Below are positions 23,181 through 31,055 of a DNA stretch of 55,422 nucleotides, piece by piece. The position numbers were made by a program, and so were the translations under genes. The stretch comes from Candidatus Rokuibacteriota bacterium (lineage in GTDB: Bacteria; Methylomirabilota; Methylomirabilia; Rokubacteriales; CSP1-6). The notes below the pieces were generated by a model. It was not told the DNA's origin and searched no databases. It worked only from the letters and a program-made list of their open reading frames with translations. Every line of letters begins with the position of its first letter. The stretch's first letter is position 1. The stretch lies in assembly GCA_003220615.1 (NCBI GenBank), contig QHTB01000190.1:487-55908 (forward strand), given 5' to 3'.

Positions 23181-25466
23181 CTACTTCATCGCGACCGCTT
23201 TGACCTGTCGAAGATCCGTGACGCCGGCCAGCGTCTTGAGCACGCCGTCCTGGACGAGCGTGGTCATGCCCTCGGCCCTGGCCTGCGCGAACATCTCGGC
23301 CACGCGGCCCCGCGTCTGGATGAGGCGCTTGATCTCGTCGCTGACGATGAGCAGCTCGTGAATGCCCGCGCGGCCTCGGTACCCCGTGCGATTGCACCCC
23401 GCACAGCCCTTGCCGCGAGTCAGCACGAAGTCGTCGGTGTATCGATGACCGAGGGCCTCGAACACCTCCTGGCCGTACGCGTCGGCCAGCTCCTCGTACT
23501 CCGTGCGCTCGGGATGGTAGGACTCACGGCACCGCTCGCAGATGCGCTTGACGAGTCGCTGCGCCAGGACCCCGAGCAACGCGTCGGCGAAGTTGAAGGG
23601 ATCGAGCCCCATGTCGAGGAGACGCACGACGGTCTCGACCGCGCTGTTGGTGTGGAGCGTCGAGAAGACGAGATGGCCGGTGAGCGACGCCTCGATGCCC
23701 GTGTGCGCGGTCTCCTCGTCGCGCATCTCGCCCACCATGATGACGTCGGGGTCCGCGCGCAGGAAGGCCCGCATGGCGTTGGCGAACGTGAAGCCGATCT
23801 TGGGATTCACCTGCACCTGGCGGAGGCCGTGCTGGGTGATCTCGACGGGGTCCTCGGCCGTCCAGATCTTGCGCTCCGGCTTGTTGATGTGGCCCAGCAC
23901 CGAGTGCAGCGTCGTCGTCTTTCCCGATCCGGTCGGCCCCACGCAGAGGATGAGGCCGTACGGTTTCTCGGCGATCGCCCTGAGCCCGCGCAGATTGCGC
24001 TCGGTCAGCCCGAGCCGGTCGAGAGGGATCGGCTCGTTCGAGGCGAGCAGGCGCATGACGACGTCCTCGTTGCCGCCAGCCGTCGGCACGGTGGCGACGC
24101 GCAGCTCGATCTCGCGCTCGGGGAGCTTGAACCGGATCTTCCCGTCCTGCGGCTTGCGCCGTTCGGCGATGTCGAGCTGGGCCATGATCTTCAGCCGGGC
24201 GACGATCGCGCGCCGGTAGGCGCCGGGGATCTTCTGGTACTCGAGGCACGAGCCGTCGACGCGGATCCGGATCATGGTGTCGCGCTCGGCGCCGTACGGC
24301 TCGACGTGGATGTCGGAGGCACGCGCCCGGAACGCGTCCACGATCATCTGGTTGGCGAGCCGGATGATCGCGCTGTCGTTCTCGCTCAGCTCCGTGTCGG
24401 CGGCCTCCTCCCCTCCTTCGGGGAGGTCCTGGCCCTTGAGGTCGCCGAGGATGGTGCCGATGTTGTCGGTCACCACCTCGCCGGTCAGGCCACCCAGGAA
24501 CGCCAGGATGTCGTTGCGCAGCCCGACGGCGAAGCTCACCTTGTGACCGCGCAGGAGATTGTTGATCGTGTCCACCTTCTGGACGTCCTGCGGGTTGTCG
24601 ATGAGGACGATGAGCGTGTCGCCGTCGCGCCGGAGCGGTACCCACAGCGCCTTCTTCAGATAGTCGATCTTCAGGTCCTTCATCACGTCGGCCGGCGGCA
24701 GGACTCGCTCGTCGAACTCGACGAACGGACAGTGATAGAACTGGCTGAGGGCCGTCCCCAGCTCGCTCTTGGGTACCGCGTAGTTCTCCAGCAGGAGCGT
24801 TTCCACGTCGGTCTGCCGCTGACGGGCTTCGGCCGTGGCCTGGGTGAGCTCGCCGGGTGTGATGACGTGCTGGGCCAGCAGATAGTCGAACTTGCCGGGC
24901 CGCTTCTGCGCGAGCTGGTTCTGGGTGTTAAAGGCGACGCCGAGCGTCCGGGTGATGCGGGCGACGCTGGCCTCGTCCTCCTTGGTGAAGCGCGGGCCGC
25001 GCTTCTTGTTCAAGAGCTGAACCACGCCGACCACGCGGAGCTCGTGCATGATCGGCACGGCCAGCACCTGCCGCGTCAGGAACCCCGTCTTCTGGTCCCA
25101 GGAGCTGTCGAACTTCAGGAGCGGCGCGATCCGTTTCAGCTCGGCTGCATCGTAGGCGTCGACGACGTTCACCACCCGGCGCGCCAGCGCGACGAAGCCC
25201 GCGATGCTCTTCTCGCTGATGGGCACGCGGATCTCGCGCACCTCGGGGATGGGGCCGGGCGCCAGGAGGCGCGAGTATAGCTCCCGATGCTCGTGATCGA
25301 TTGCATAGAGCGTCATGCGCTCGGCGTCCAGCAGGGCCAGGAGGTCGCCCTGCACGTCTACGAAGATGCTCTCGAGGCTCTTGGCGGCGTGAATGCGATC
25401 GACGACCGCGACGAGGCGCTGCTCGTAGGCTAGCTTTTCCTGCAGGGCCTGGACGCTCTCAGACAA
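23181..25466 (-). CDS. GspE/PilB-type ATPase with N-terminal GAF domain
   Basis: A 761-residue protein. Residues 15-170 form a GAF domain (LDAERMTLYAID, AVPIMHELRVVGVVQLLNKK), about 190-340 an MshEN/GspE-N domain, and 380-760 a type II secretion/type IV pilus ATPase. The ATPase has Walker A GPTGSGKTTTL, an Asp box, Walker B with IMVGEMRDEETA, the His box and a four-cysteine zinc site (CERC...CAGC). It would power pilus assembly or secretion, with a GAF domain added for ligand control. No pilin or secretion genes are nearby. The start is TTG 25466, with TAGGCT-N6 before it and no ribosome binding site; this start is tentative. Confidence 0.93.
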   Translation of the reverse strand: MSESVQALQEKLAYEQRLVAVVDRIHAAKSLESIFVDVQGDLLALLDAERMTLYAIDHEHRELYSRLLAPGPIPEVREIRVPISEKSIAGFVALARRVVNVVDAYDAAELKRIAPLLKFDSSWDQKTGFLTRQVLAVPIMHELRVVGVVQLLNKKRGPRFTKEDEASVARITRTLGVAFNTQNQLAQKRPGKFDYLLAQHVITPGELTQATAEARQRQTDVETLLLENYAVPKSELGTALSQFYHCPFVEFDERVLPPADVMKDLKIDYLKKALWVPLRRDGDTLIVLIDNPQDVQKVDTINNLLRGHKVSFAVGLRNDILAFLGGLTGEVVTDNIGTILGDLKGQDLPEGGEEAADTELSENDSAIIRLANQMIVDAFRARASDIHVEPYGAERDTMIRIRVDGSCLEYQKIPGAYRRAIVARLKIMAQLDIAERRKPQDGKIRFKLPEREIELRVATVPTAGGNEDVVMRLLASNEPIPLDRLGLTERNLRGLRAIAEKPYGLILCVGPTGSGKTTTLHSVLGHINKPERKIWTAEDPVEITQHGLRQVQVNPKIGFTFANAMRAFLRADPDVIMVGEMRDEETAHTGIEASLTGHLVFSTLHTNSAVETVVRLLDMGLDPFNFADALLGVLAQRLVKRICERCRESYHPERTEYEELADAYGQEVFEALGHRYTDDFVLTRGKGCAGCNRTGYRGRAGIHELLIVSDEIKRLIQTRGRVAEMFAQARAEGMTTLVQDGVLKTLAGVTDLRQVKAVAMK

Positions 25467-25654
25467 TAATTCAGCCTAGCACAGTCCTCCACGTGGGCCC
25501 GGAGCCTCGGACCAAAGTTAGGGAGTTTGGACTACACGGCGAGGCCGTACGCCGGCCGCGGCGCCGTCGAGGCCAGGCGGACGCGTCCGGCGCTCGGGCC
25601 GGCGCGAATCGCGAGACGTGCCGTGACGTCCCGCTGACCGCGCCGGCCTGCGGT

Positions 25655-25918
25655 TCAGGACTTGCCGGTGGAGATCCGGCGCGGCCGGGATTCGATCAGG
25701 CCCAGCTCTCGGCAGCGCTTGTGAAGCGTGTTGCGGTTCATGCCCAGCAGGCGTGCGGCCTGGAGCTGATTGCCGCCGGTGATGGCCAGCGCATGAGCGA
25801 GCAACGGACGCTCGATCACGGCCACGGCCTCCCGGTAGACCCGTCCAGGGCGCGCTGCGAGCAGATGCTCGGCCAGCGCCGGAATCGCCTCGGCGATCAC
25901 GCTCATCGCGTCAGCCAC
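25655..25918 (-). CDS. Orphan NtrC-like Fis-type DNA-binding protein
   Basis: An 87-residue protein. The C-terminal helix-turn-helix (VIERPLLAHALAITGGNQLQ, then AARLLGMNRNTLHKRCRELG) is nearly the consensus of the Fis domain of NtrC-family activators. There is no receiver or AAA+ domain, so it cannot activate sigma-54 itself. GTG 25918 follows GAGGACCGCC, 8 bp after the cynS stop, so it is the last gene of the cyanate operon. It may bind NtrC-like sites and modulate the sigma-54 promoters of this block; that role is inference. Confidence 0.8.
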   Translation of the reverse strand: MADAMSVIAEAIPALAEHLLAARPGRVYREAVAVIERPLLAHALAITGGNQLQAARLLGMNRNTLHKRCRELGLIESRPRRISTGKS

Positions 25919-25926
25919 GGCGGTCC

Positions 25927-26355
25927 TCAGAACTCCTTGTAGTGCAGGAACTTCGCGTCGATGGTGATCAGCCCGCGCTCGCCCTTCTTCTCGAGCTTCA
26001 CCACGCAGTCGATGGCCGAGAGGATGCCGTCGCCGAACAGCTCCTGGCAGCGCTCGCGGAGCGCGTCACCGTACACGCCCACCAGCTCCAGGAGCCGGTA
26101 CTTGAAGGGATCGGTCGTCAGGGGGAAGTCGGTGCGCAGCGGCATGGCCGTCGTGACGTTGGCCAGCTCGACGCTCACGCCGAGGATCTCGGCCAGCTTC
26201 TTGGCCTCGTCCGCGTTCAATCGATGCTGCCCGTGCAGCGCGGCGGCCAGGTAGGTCGCGTCCTTGGTGCCGATCTTCTTCGCGAGATCGTCGTAGGTGA
26301 TGCCGCGGTTGCTGCGAGCGGCTCGGATCGTCTCGAGAGCGGTGCTTCGGTCCAT
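25927..26355 (-). CDS. cynS: Cyanase
   Basis: A 142-residue cyanate hydratase that converts cyanate plus bicarbonate to carbamate, which decays to ammonia and CO2. The N-terminal helical domain (TYDDLAKKIGTKDATYLAAALHG) is followed by the decamer-forming catalytic domain. The active-site residues R87, E90 and S113 lie in YRLLELVGVYG and FGDGILSAID; E. coli R96/E99/S122 are each shifted by exactly nine. GGAGGAG precedes the ATG. It sits 15 bp after the ATPase gene of a cyanate/nitrate-type ABC importer, as in cyanobacterial cynABDS, so it works on imported cyanate as a nitrogen source. Confidence 0.97.
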   Translation of the reverse strand: MDRSTALETIRAARSNRGITYDDLAKKIGTKDATYLAAALHGQHRLNADEAKKLAEILGVSVELANVTTAMPLRTDFPLTTDPFKYRLLELVGVYGDALRERCQELFGDGILSAIDCVVKLEKKGERGLITIDAKFLHYKEF

Positions 26356-26370
26356 GGCTCCTCCTCGGGT

Positions 26371-27201
26371 CTACGTGTCCATCGACGGCAAGCGACCCGT
26401 GCTCGCCGCGATCTCCACCTCGGCGGCGCCCGGCCGCTGGGCGGCCTCGACGAGGAAGTGGAGGATGTGATTGCGCAGGCGCAGGTATTCGGGATCGTCG
26501 ATGAGCTCGGCGCGCGTGCGCGGCCGAGGGACCTTCACGGGAATGATCTCGGCCAGGCGCGCGTTCGGTCCCTTGGTCATGAGCGCGATCCGGTCTGACA
26601 ACAAGATCGCTTCGTCCACATCGTGCGTGACCATGAACACGGTGTTACGGCTGGCCGACCACATGCGGACGAGCTCGTCCTGGATGACGCCGCGGGTGAG
26701 CGCGTCGATCTGGGCGAACGGCTCGTCGAGCAGGAGCACCTTCGGCTCGGTGGAAAACGCTCGGGCCAGGCCGACCCGCTGGCGCATCCCCCCCGACAGC
26801 GCGGCCGGGCGCTTCGCCTCCGCGCCGGTGAGCCCGACCATGTCGACATAGCGCTGGACCCACTCGGCCACGCGGCGGCGGCTCCAATCGGGATGAGCGG
26901 CCCGCACCGCCAGCCGGATGTTGTCGAACACGGTCATCCACGGCATGAGCGAGAAGTTCTGGAATACGACCATGCGGTCCATGCCCGGGCCCGTGATCTC
27001 GCGGCCGGAGAGCACGACACCGCCGGCGCTCGGCTGCTCGAGTCCGGCGATGATGTTGAGCAGGGTGCTCTTCCCACAGCCGGAGTGGCCGATCATCGTG
27101 ACGAACTCACCCTCGGCGATGCTGAAGGCGACGTCGCTGAACACGCTCACGCCGGCGAAGTCCTTGCTGACGTGATCGATGTCGAGGAAGCGCACGCTCA
27201 C
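26371..27201 (-). CDS. cynD: Cyanate/nitrate-type ABC transporter ATPase
   Basis: A 276-residue ABC ATPase of the NrtD/SsuB/TauB type: Walker A GHSGCGKST, signature LSGGMRQRVGLARAF, Walker B VLLLDEPFAQIDALT, H-loop VTHDVDEAILLSDR. The GTG at 27201 overlaps the permease stop (GTGA), so the two are translationally coupled; the longer frame upstream is not coding. With the permease and binding protein it would form the importer feeding cyanase 15 bp downstream. Assignment to cyanate rests on that context; nitrate or another oxyanion remains possible. Confidence 0.92.
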   Translation of the reverse strand: MSVRFLDIDHVSKDFAGVSVFSDVAFSIAEGEFVTMIGHSGCGKSTLLNIIAGLEQPSAGGVVLSGREITGPGMDRMVVFQNFSLMPWMTVFDNIRLAVRAAHPDWSRRRVAEWVQRYVDMVGLTGAEAKRPAALSGGMRQRVGLARAFSTEPKVLLLDEPFAQIDALTRGVIQDELVRMWSASRNTVFMVTHDVDEAILLSDRIALMTKGPNARLAEIIPVKVPRPRTRAELIDDPEYLRLRNHILHFLVEAAQRPGAAEVEIAASTGRLPSMDT

Positions 27202-27977
27202 TCGCTCCAGGCCAGACGACGGCTCAGCCGGCCAAGGCCGGCGTCGAGGAGCACCCCGATGAGCCCGATCGCGATGATCGCGAAGATCACGCTGGTCAGG
27301 GCCAGGTTGTTCCACTCGTTCCACACGAAGTAGCCGATGCCGGTCCCGCCGATCAGCATCTCGGCGGCCACGATGGCCACCCACGCGCTCCCGATCGAGA
27401 TGCGCAGCCCGGCCACGATCGCCGGTGCCGCCGCCGGCAGGATGACCTGCATCAGTCGCCGCCACCACGACAGTTGGAGGATCGCCGCGACGTGCAGGTA
27501 GTCGCGCTTGATGTTGACGACGCCGAACGCGGTGTTGGCGAGCGTCGGCCACAGCGAGGACATGAAGATCACCAGGACGGCGGCCCAGCCCGAGTCGCGG
27601 ATCGTGTAGAGGAAGAGCGGCATCCAGGCCAGTGGTGAGATCGGCTTGAGGATCTGGATGTACGGATTGACGGCGCGATAGAGCGCCGGGCTCAGGCCCA
27701 GGACGACACCGAGCGCGATGGCGAACAGCGAGGCGACGGCGTAGCCAACCGCCAGCCGGCCGAGGCTCGCCAGGAGCTGCAGCCCGATGCCCTTGTCGTT
27801 GGGGCCGTTGTTGTAGAACGGATTGGCCAGCATCTCGCCGGCCGCGCGCGCGACGGCAGCCGGTCCGGGCAGGCCCTTGCCCGGCGCATTGCCGGCGACG
27901 GAGGCCTGCCAGATGCCGAGCAGCGCGACGCCGATGACCAGCGAGTAGCAGACCACGCGCAGGCGATCTCGGCCCAT
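27198..27977 (-). CDS. cynB: ABC transporter permease, NrtB/CynB type
   Basis: A 259-residue permease with about six membrane helices. It has the family's ISPLAWMPLFLY segment, the LWPTLANTAFGV region and the EAA-like loop GLRISIGSAWVAIVAAEML followed by GGTGIGYFVWNEWN. It starts one base after the stop of the binding-protein gene and overlaps the ATPase start, so it is in a tight operon. It forms the transmembrane channel for the cyanate/nitrate importer. Confidence 0.92.
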   Translation of the reverse strand: MGRDRLRVVCYSLVIGVALLGIWQASVAGNAPGKGLPGPAAVARAAGEMLANPFYNNGPNDKGIGLQLLASLGRLAVGYAVASLFAIALGVVLGLSPALYRAVNPYIQILKPISPLAWMPLFLYTIRDSGWAAVLVIFMSSLWPTLANTAFGVVNIKRDYLHVAAILQLSWWRRLMQVILPAAAPAIVAGLRISIGSAWVAIVAAEMLIGGTGIGYFVWNEWNNLALTSVIFAIIAIGLIGVLLDAGLGRLSRRLAWSE

Positions 27978-27978
27978 C

Positions 27979-29244
27979 TCAGGCCCGCTTGATCGCGAAG
28001 GACTTGATGTAGTCCTCGGGCTTGTCGGGGTCGAAGACCTTCGACTTTCCGCCGAGGACGAACGTGTGTTTCACGGAGTTCGACTCCGGCGCGCGGGCGC
28101 CGCTGGCGCGCAGCGCGTCGCGGCAGGCACTGGCCAGGAAGACCTCCTCGGCAATCTTCTTGTACGTGACGTCGGTCTTCACGTAGCCCCAGCGCTTCAT
28201 CTGCGTCAGGATCCACACGGCCATCGACTGGTAGGGGAACGGATCGAAGTCGATGCGGTCGGGCACGGTCTTGGTGGCCCCGAGGCCGTCGGGATAGACG
28301 CCGGTCAGCACCTGCTCCACGACTTCGACCGGCTGGTTGAGGAAGTTCCGCGGCGCGATGGCGGCGGCGATCTCCTTGCGGTGCGTCGTGTCGTGGGCGT
28401 ACTGGGTCGCGTCGATGATGGCCGCGAGCACCGCCTTGAACGTGTTCGGCATCTTCTCGGCGAACTCGCGCTTGGCCGCGAACGCGCAGCAGGGATGCCC
28501 CGGCCAGATGTCCTTCGACAGCATCCAGATGAACCCGGCGCCCTCGAACACGGCGCGCTGGTTGAAGGGATCCGGCCCCAGGTAGCCGTCGAGGTTGCCG
28601 GCGCGCAGGTTCGCCACCATCTCGGGCGGCGGCACGGCGCGGATCTGCACGTCCTTGTCGGGATCGACGCCACCCTCGGCCAGGACGTAGCGGAGCAGGA
28701 AGTTGTGCATCGAATAGTCGAACGGCACGCCGAACTTGAACCCCTTCATCTCGGCGGCCGTCGTCACGCCCTTGTGCTTGATGTGGAGCGTGATGGCCTG
28801 GCCGTTGATGTTCTCGACCGCGGGCATCACGTAGGGAACCGACTGCGAGCCGACGCCCATCGAGATGGCCAGCGGCATCGGCGACAGCATGTGGGTCGCG
28901 TCGGTCTCGCCGTTGATCGAAAGGTCACGGATCATCGCCCACGACGAAGCCTTCACCACGTTCACATTGAGGCCCTGCTTCTTGTAGAAGCCCATGGGCT
29001 CGGCCATGATGATCGGGGTCGCGCACGTGATCGGGATGAAGCCGATTTTCAGATCTTTCTTTTCGGGCGGGCCGGCCTTGTCCTGAGCGAGCGCGCGCGC
29101 TGCCTGCATCGGAAACACCGACGCCAGAACAGCCGCGGCGGTCGTCGCGCCGACGGCCCTCACGAACTCCCGACGGCCGTGCTCGCCGCCGAACACCGCG
29201 CGCTCGATGGCGCGAACGATCACCTCGTCCAGCACGTCTGCCAT
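27979..29244 (-). CDS. cynA: Cyanate/nitrate ABC substrate-binding protein, Tat signal
   Basis: A 421-residue NrtA/CynA-type binding protein. The N-terminus has a twin-arginine motif (R24-R25 in GRREFVRAVG) and a hydrophobic stretch ending SVFPMQAARA, so it is likely exported folded. The mature part shows LKIGFIPITCATPIIMAEPMGF, GPDPFNQRAVFEG and a late KVFDPDKPEDYIKSFAIK. The ATG at 29244 follows GGAGGAGGG; the frame above is non-coding leader. It heads the cyn operon downstream of a sigma-54-like promoter and a leader terminator. Substrate is assigned from cynS in the operon. Confidence 0.92.
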   Translation of the reverse strand: MADVLDEVIVRAIERAVFGGEHGRREFVRAVGATTAAAVLASVFPMQAARALAQDKAGPPEKKDLKIGFIPITCATPIIMAEPMGFYKKQGLNVNVVKASSWAMIRDLSINGETDATHMLSPMPLAISMGVGSQSVPYVMPAVENINGQAITLHIKHKGVTTAAEMKGFKFGVPFDYSMHNFLLRYVLAEGGVDPDKDVQIRAVPPPEMVANLRAGNLDGYLGPDPFNQRAVFEGAGFIWMLSKDIWPGHPCCAFAAKREFAEKMPNTFKAVLAAIIDATQYAHDTTHRKEIAAAIAPRNFLNQPVEVVEQVLTGVYPDGLGATKTVPDRIDFDPFPYQSMAVWILTQMKRWGYVKTDVTYKKIAEEVFLASACRDALRASGARAPESNSVKHTFVLGGKSKVFDPDKPEDYIKSFAIKRA

Positions 29245-29261
29245 GCGACCCTCCTCCGGGC

Positions 29262-29290
29262 AAAAAAAATGGCGCCCACTCGAGGGGCGT
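29262..29290 (-). terminator. Leader terminator/attenuator before cynA
   Basis: On the minus strand CGCCC-CTCGAGT-GGGCG (29289-29273) is followed by CCA and eight T residues (29269-29262), a textbook intrinsic terminator. It lies directly before the cynA ribosome binding site and downstream of the promoter, so it must be bypassed for expression. Confidence 0.75.
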
Positions 29291-29340
29291 CGTTGTCCCT
29301 GTCGCTCGCGACGACACTGTCGGGAGCGCTTGCTGGAGGG

Positions 29341-29356
29341 AGCAAGGGGTGTGCCG
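29341..29356 (-). promoter_or_regulatory. Sigma-54-type promoter of the cyn operon
   Basis: CGGCACACCCCTTGCT on the minus strand matches the -24/-12 consensus (TGGCACG-N4-TTGCW) at GGCAC and TTGCT with exact GG-to-GC spacing. The expected start is near 29331, leaving a leader of about 87 nt that contains the terminator. Confidence 0.75.
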
Positions 29357-29429
29357 CTCCCGGCCGCCACGGCCAGGTCTATTTCACGCGGACTTGCACG
29401 TCCTCGACGACTTGGGCCCTGCTCGTCAA

Positions 29430-29449
29430 ACACGCATCCCGAGGCGTGT
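29430..29449 (-). terminator. Weak hairpin after the nitrate operon
   Basis: ACACGC/GCGTGT with an 8-nt loop, followed by only two T residues on the minus strand, lies just downstream of the last gene of the nitrate operon. It may end that transcript. Confidence 0.3.
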
Positions 29450-29456
29450 GCTCAAA

Positions 29457-29675
29457 TCACGAGCACGCGCGCTCGACCAGACGGATGCGGATCTTCCCTT
29501 CACTGGCCAGGCCCCAGAGCAGCGACGAGGCCGCAGCCTCGGACAGGCCGAGACAGCGGCCGAGGTCGGCCGGGCTGGCCGGGCGGCCGTCTTCGAGCAG
29601 AGCCAGGAGCTCGTCGTCGATTTCGCTCCACCAGTCGCTCACCGCGTGACCGTTGCGTTCGCTCACCGTATTCAT
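29457..29675 (-). CDS. Small winged-helix-like protein ending the nitrate operon
   Basis: A 72-residue protein whose ATG overlaps the stop of the Met8-like gene (ATGA), with GGAGAGAGG upstream. Residues 20-65 (DELLALLEDGRPASPADLGR, then CLGLSEAAASSLLWGLASEG) look like a helix-turn-helix or winged-helix domain with a C-terminal beta-hairpin. It lacks the ANTAR signature. It could be an operon-specific regulator or an adaptor; nothing in the sequence decides. I do not recognise a named family. Confidence 0.65.
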   Translation of the reverse strand: MNTVSERNGHAVSDWWSEIDDELLALLEDGRPASPADLGRCLGLSEAAASSLLWGLASEGKIRIRLVERACS

Positions 29676-30274
29676 CGCACCTCTCTCCTCGCGAAGGGTC
29701 GAGCGTCCTCGAGCGCACGCGCCACCACGGTTTCACCCGCCGCCAGGCGGCGTACCGCCGTCGATGCACGGAGCCGTGCGTGGGCGCGCTCTCGTCCGAC
29801 CTGCTCGACGAGCTCGGCATACTCGGGGCCGAACATCGGTTCGAGCCTTCGGCGAATCTCGCGCGCCAGCGCCGGACTGCGGCCTCCGGTCGAGACCGCG
29901 ATCTGGAGCTCGCCGCGGCGCAGGATTGAACCAAAGATGAAGTCGCACTGGGCGGGCCAGTCCACCGCGTTCACGAGCACGCCGCGACGGCGCGCTTCGG
30001 CAGCCACCGCCGTGTCGACGGCGGGAATGCCGGTGGCGGCGATGACGAGCGCGCAGCGTCGCACATCGCTCCGCAAGAACGTTCGCGCCCGCCACACGAG
30101 CCGATCCGTCTGCGCCAGCGTCTGCAACTCGGCGGTCAGGCACGGACTCACCACGGTCACGCGTGCGTGGCAAGCGAGCAGCTCGCGGGCCTTGCGCTCG
30201 CCGATCGCTCCCCCACCCACGACGAGGCACGGGCGCTCGCGCAGGTCGAGGAACGCGGGGAAGTAGTCGGGCAC
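29672..30274 (-). CDS. Precorrin-2 dehydrogenase/sirohydrochlorin ferrochelatase (Met8/CysG N-terminal type)
   Basis: A 200-residue protein with the NAD-binding motif CLVVGGGAIGERKARELLA and the VVIAATGIPAVDTAV and VNAVDWPAQCDFIFGSI segments typical of Met8/SirC/CysG-B. It oxidises precorrin-2 to sirohydrochlorin and, in bifunctional members, inserts iron to give siroheme. The GTG at 30274 starts one base after the SUMT stop, and its own stop overlaps the next gene. It supplies the siroheme cofactor of the nitrite reductase in the same operon. Length is that of the stand-alone enzyme, not a CysG fusion. Confidence 0.92.
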   Translation of the reverse strand: MPDYFPAFLDLRERPCLVVGGGAIGERKARELLACHARVTVVSPCLTAELQTLAQTDRLVWRARTFLRSDVRRCALVIAATGIPAVDTAVAAEARRRGVLVNAVDWPAQCDFIFGSILRRGELQIAVSTGGRSPALAREIRRRLEPMFGPEYAELVEQVGRERAHARLRASTAVRRLAAGETVVARALEDARPFARREVR

Positions 30275-30275
30275 G

Positions 30276-31055
30276 TTACACCGCGACTGCGGAGGCCGCC
30301 GGCGCCAGGGCCCGGGCGACCGCGATGGGCGCCGTCGCCGCGCCGACGGTGGGGCCGGTGATGAGCACGGCCGGCGACTCGATTCGCGCGTCACGCGCGG
30401 CATTCGCGATGTCGCCGAGGCTGGCCGGCACGATTCGCTGCTGGGGCGTCATGGCGCGCTCGACCAGCAGCGCCGGTTCACGGGGATCGCGGCCCAACGC
30501 GGTGAGGGCCGCCGTGATCGTCGGGAGGCCCTGCACGGCCATGTAGAAGACCAGCGTCGCATCCGCCCGCGCCAGGAGGTCCCAGTCGAGCGTCGCCGGC
30601 AACTGGCCACTGTGGTCGGTGCCGGTCGCCAGGACCACCATCGACGCGGCGCCGCGCTCGGTCAACGAGATTCCGGCGAGCGCTGCCGCCGCGGTGGCCG
30701 CGGTCACGCCCGGGATGATCTCGAACGGCACGCCGGCGGCGCGCACGGCGGCGATCTCCTCGGCGAGGCGGCCGAAGATCGCGGGGTCACCGCCCTTCAA
30801 GCGCGCCACGTTCCGCCGGCGTCGAGCCCGGTCGACCAGGAGCCAGTTGATCTCGGACTGGCCGATGCAGTGGCGCCGGGGTGCCTTGCCGACGTCGATG
30901 ATCTCGGCTCCGGCGGCGACCTCGTCCAGAAGGGCTTCCGGCACGAGCCGATCGTGGACGATGACCTCGGCCTCACGGAGTCGGCGGAGCGCCTTCACGG
31001 TGATGAGGTCTGGATCGCCGGGGCCGGCGCCGATGAACGAGACGAAGCCGCTCAT
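30276..31055 (-). CDS. cobA: Uroporphyrinogen-III C-methyltransferase (SUMT)
   Basis: A 259-residue SUMT making precorrin-2 with two SAM. Motifs: VSFIGAGPGDPDLITVKALR (N-terminal SAM loop), VHDRLVPEALL, GKAPRRHCIGQSEIN, RLKGGDPAIFGR and the IIPGVTAATAAAA segment. The ATG at 31055 overlaps the nitrite reductase stop (ATGA). It is the first of the two siroheme genes of this operon and acts before the Met8-type enzyme encoded next. Confidence 0.95.
   Translation of the reverse strand: MSGFVSFIGAGPGDPDLITVKALRRLREAEVIVHDRLVPEALLDEVAAGAEIIDVGKAPRRHCIGQSEINWLLVDRARRRRNVARLKGGDPAIFGRLAEEIAAVRAAGVPFEIIPGVTAATAAAALAGISLTERGAASMVVLATGTDHSGQLPATLDWDLLARADATLVFYMAVQGLPTITAALTALGRDPREPALLVERAMTPQQRIVPASLGDIANAARDARIESPAVLITGPTVGAATAPIAVARALAPAASAVAV

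Noticed and set aside
29312..29362. 8-bp stem CGGGAGCG/CGCTCCCG with inner CTTGCT/AGCAAG hairpin upstream of cynA, first considered a riboswitch
   Set aside because: It overlaps the sigma-54 -24/-12 element, so most of it is upstream of the expected transcript start.
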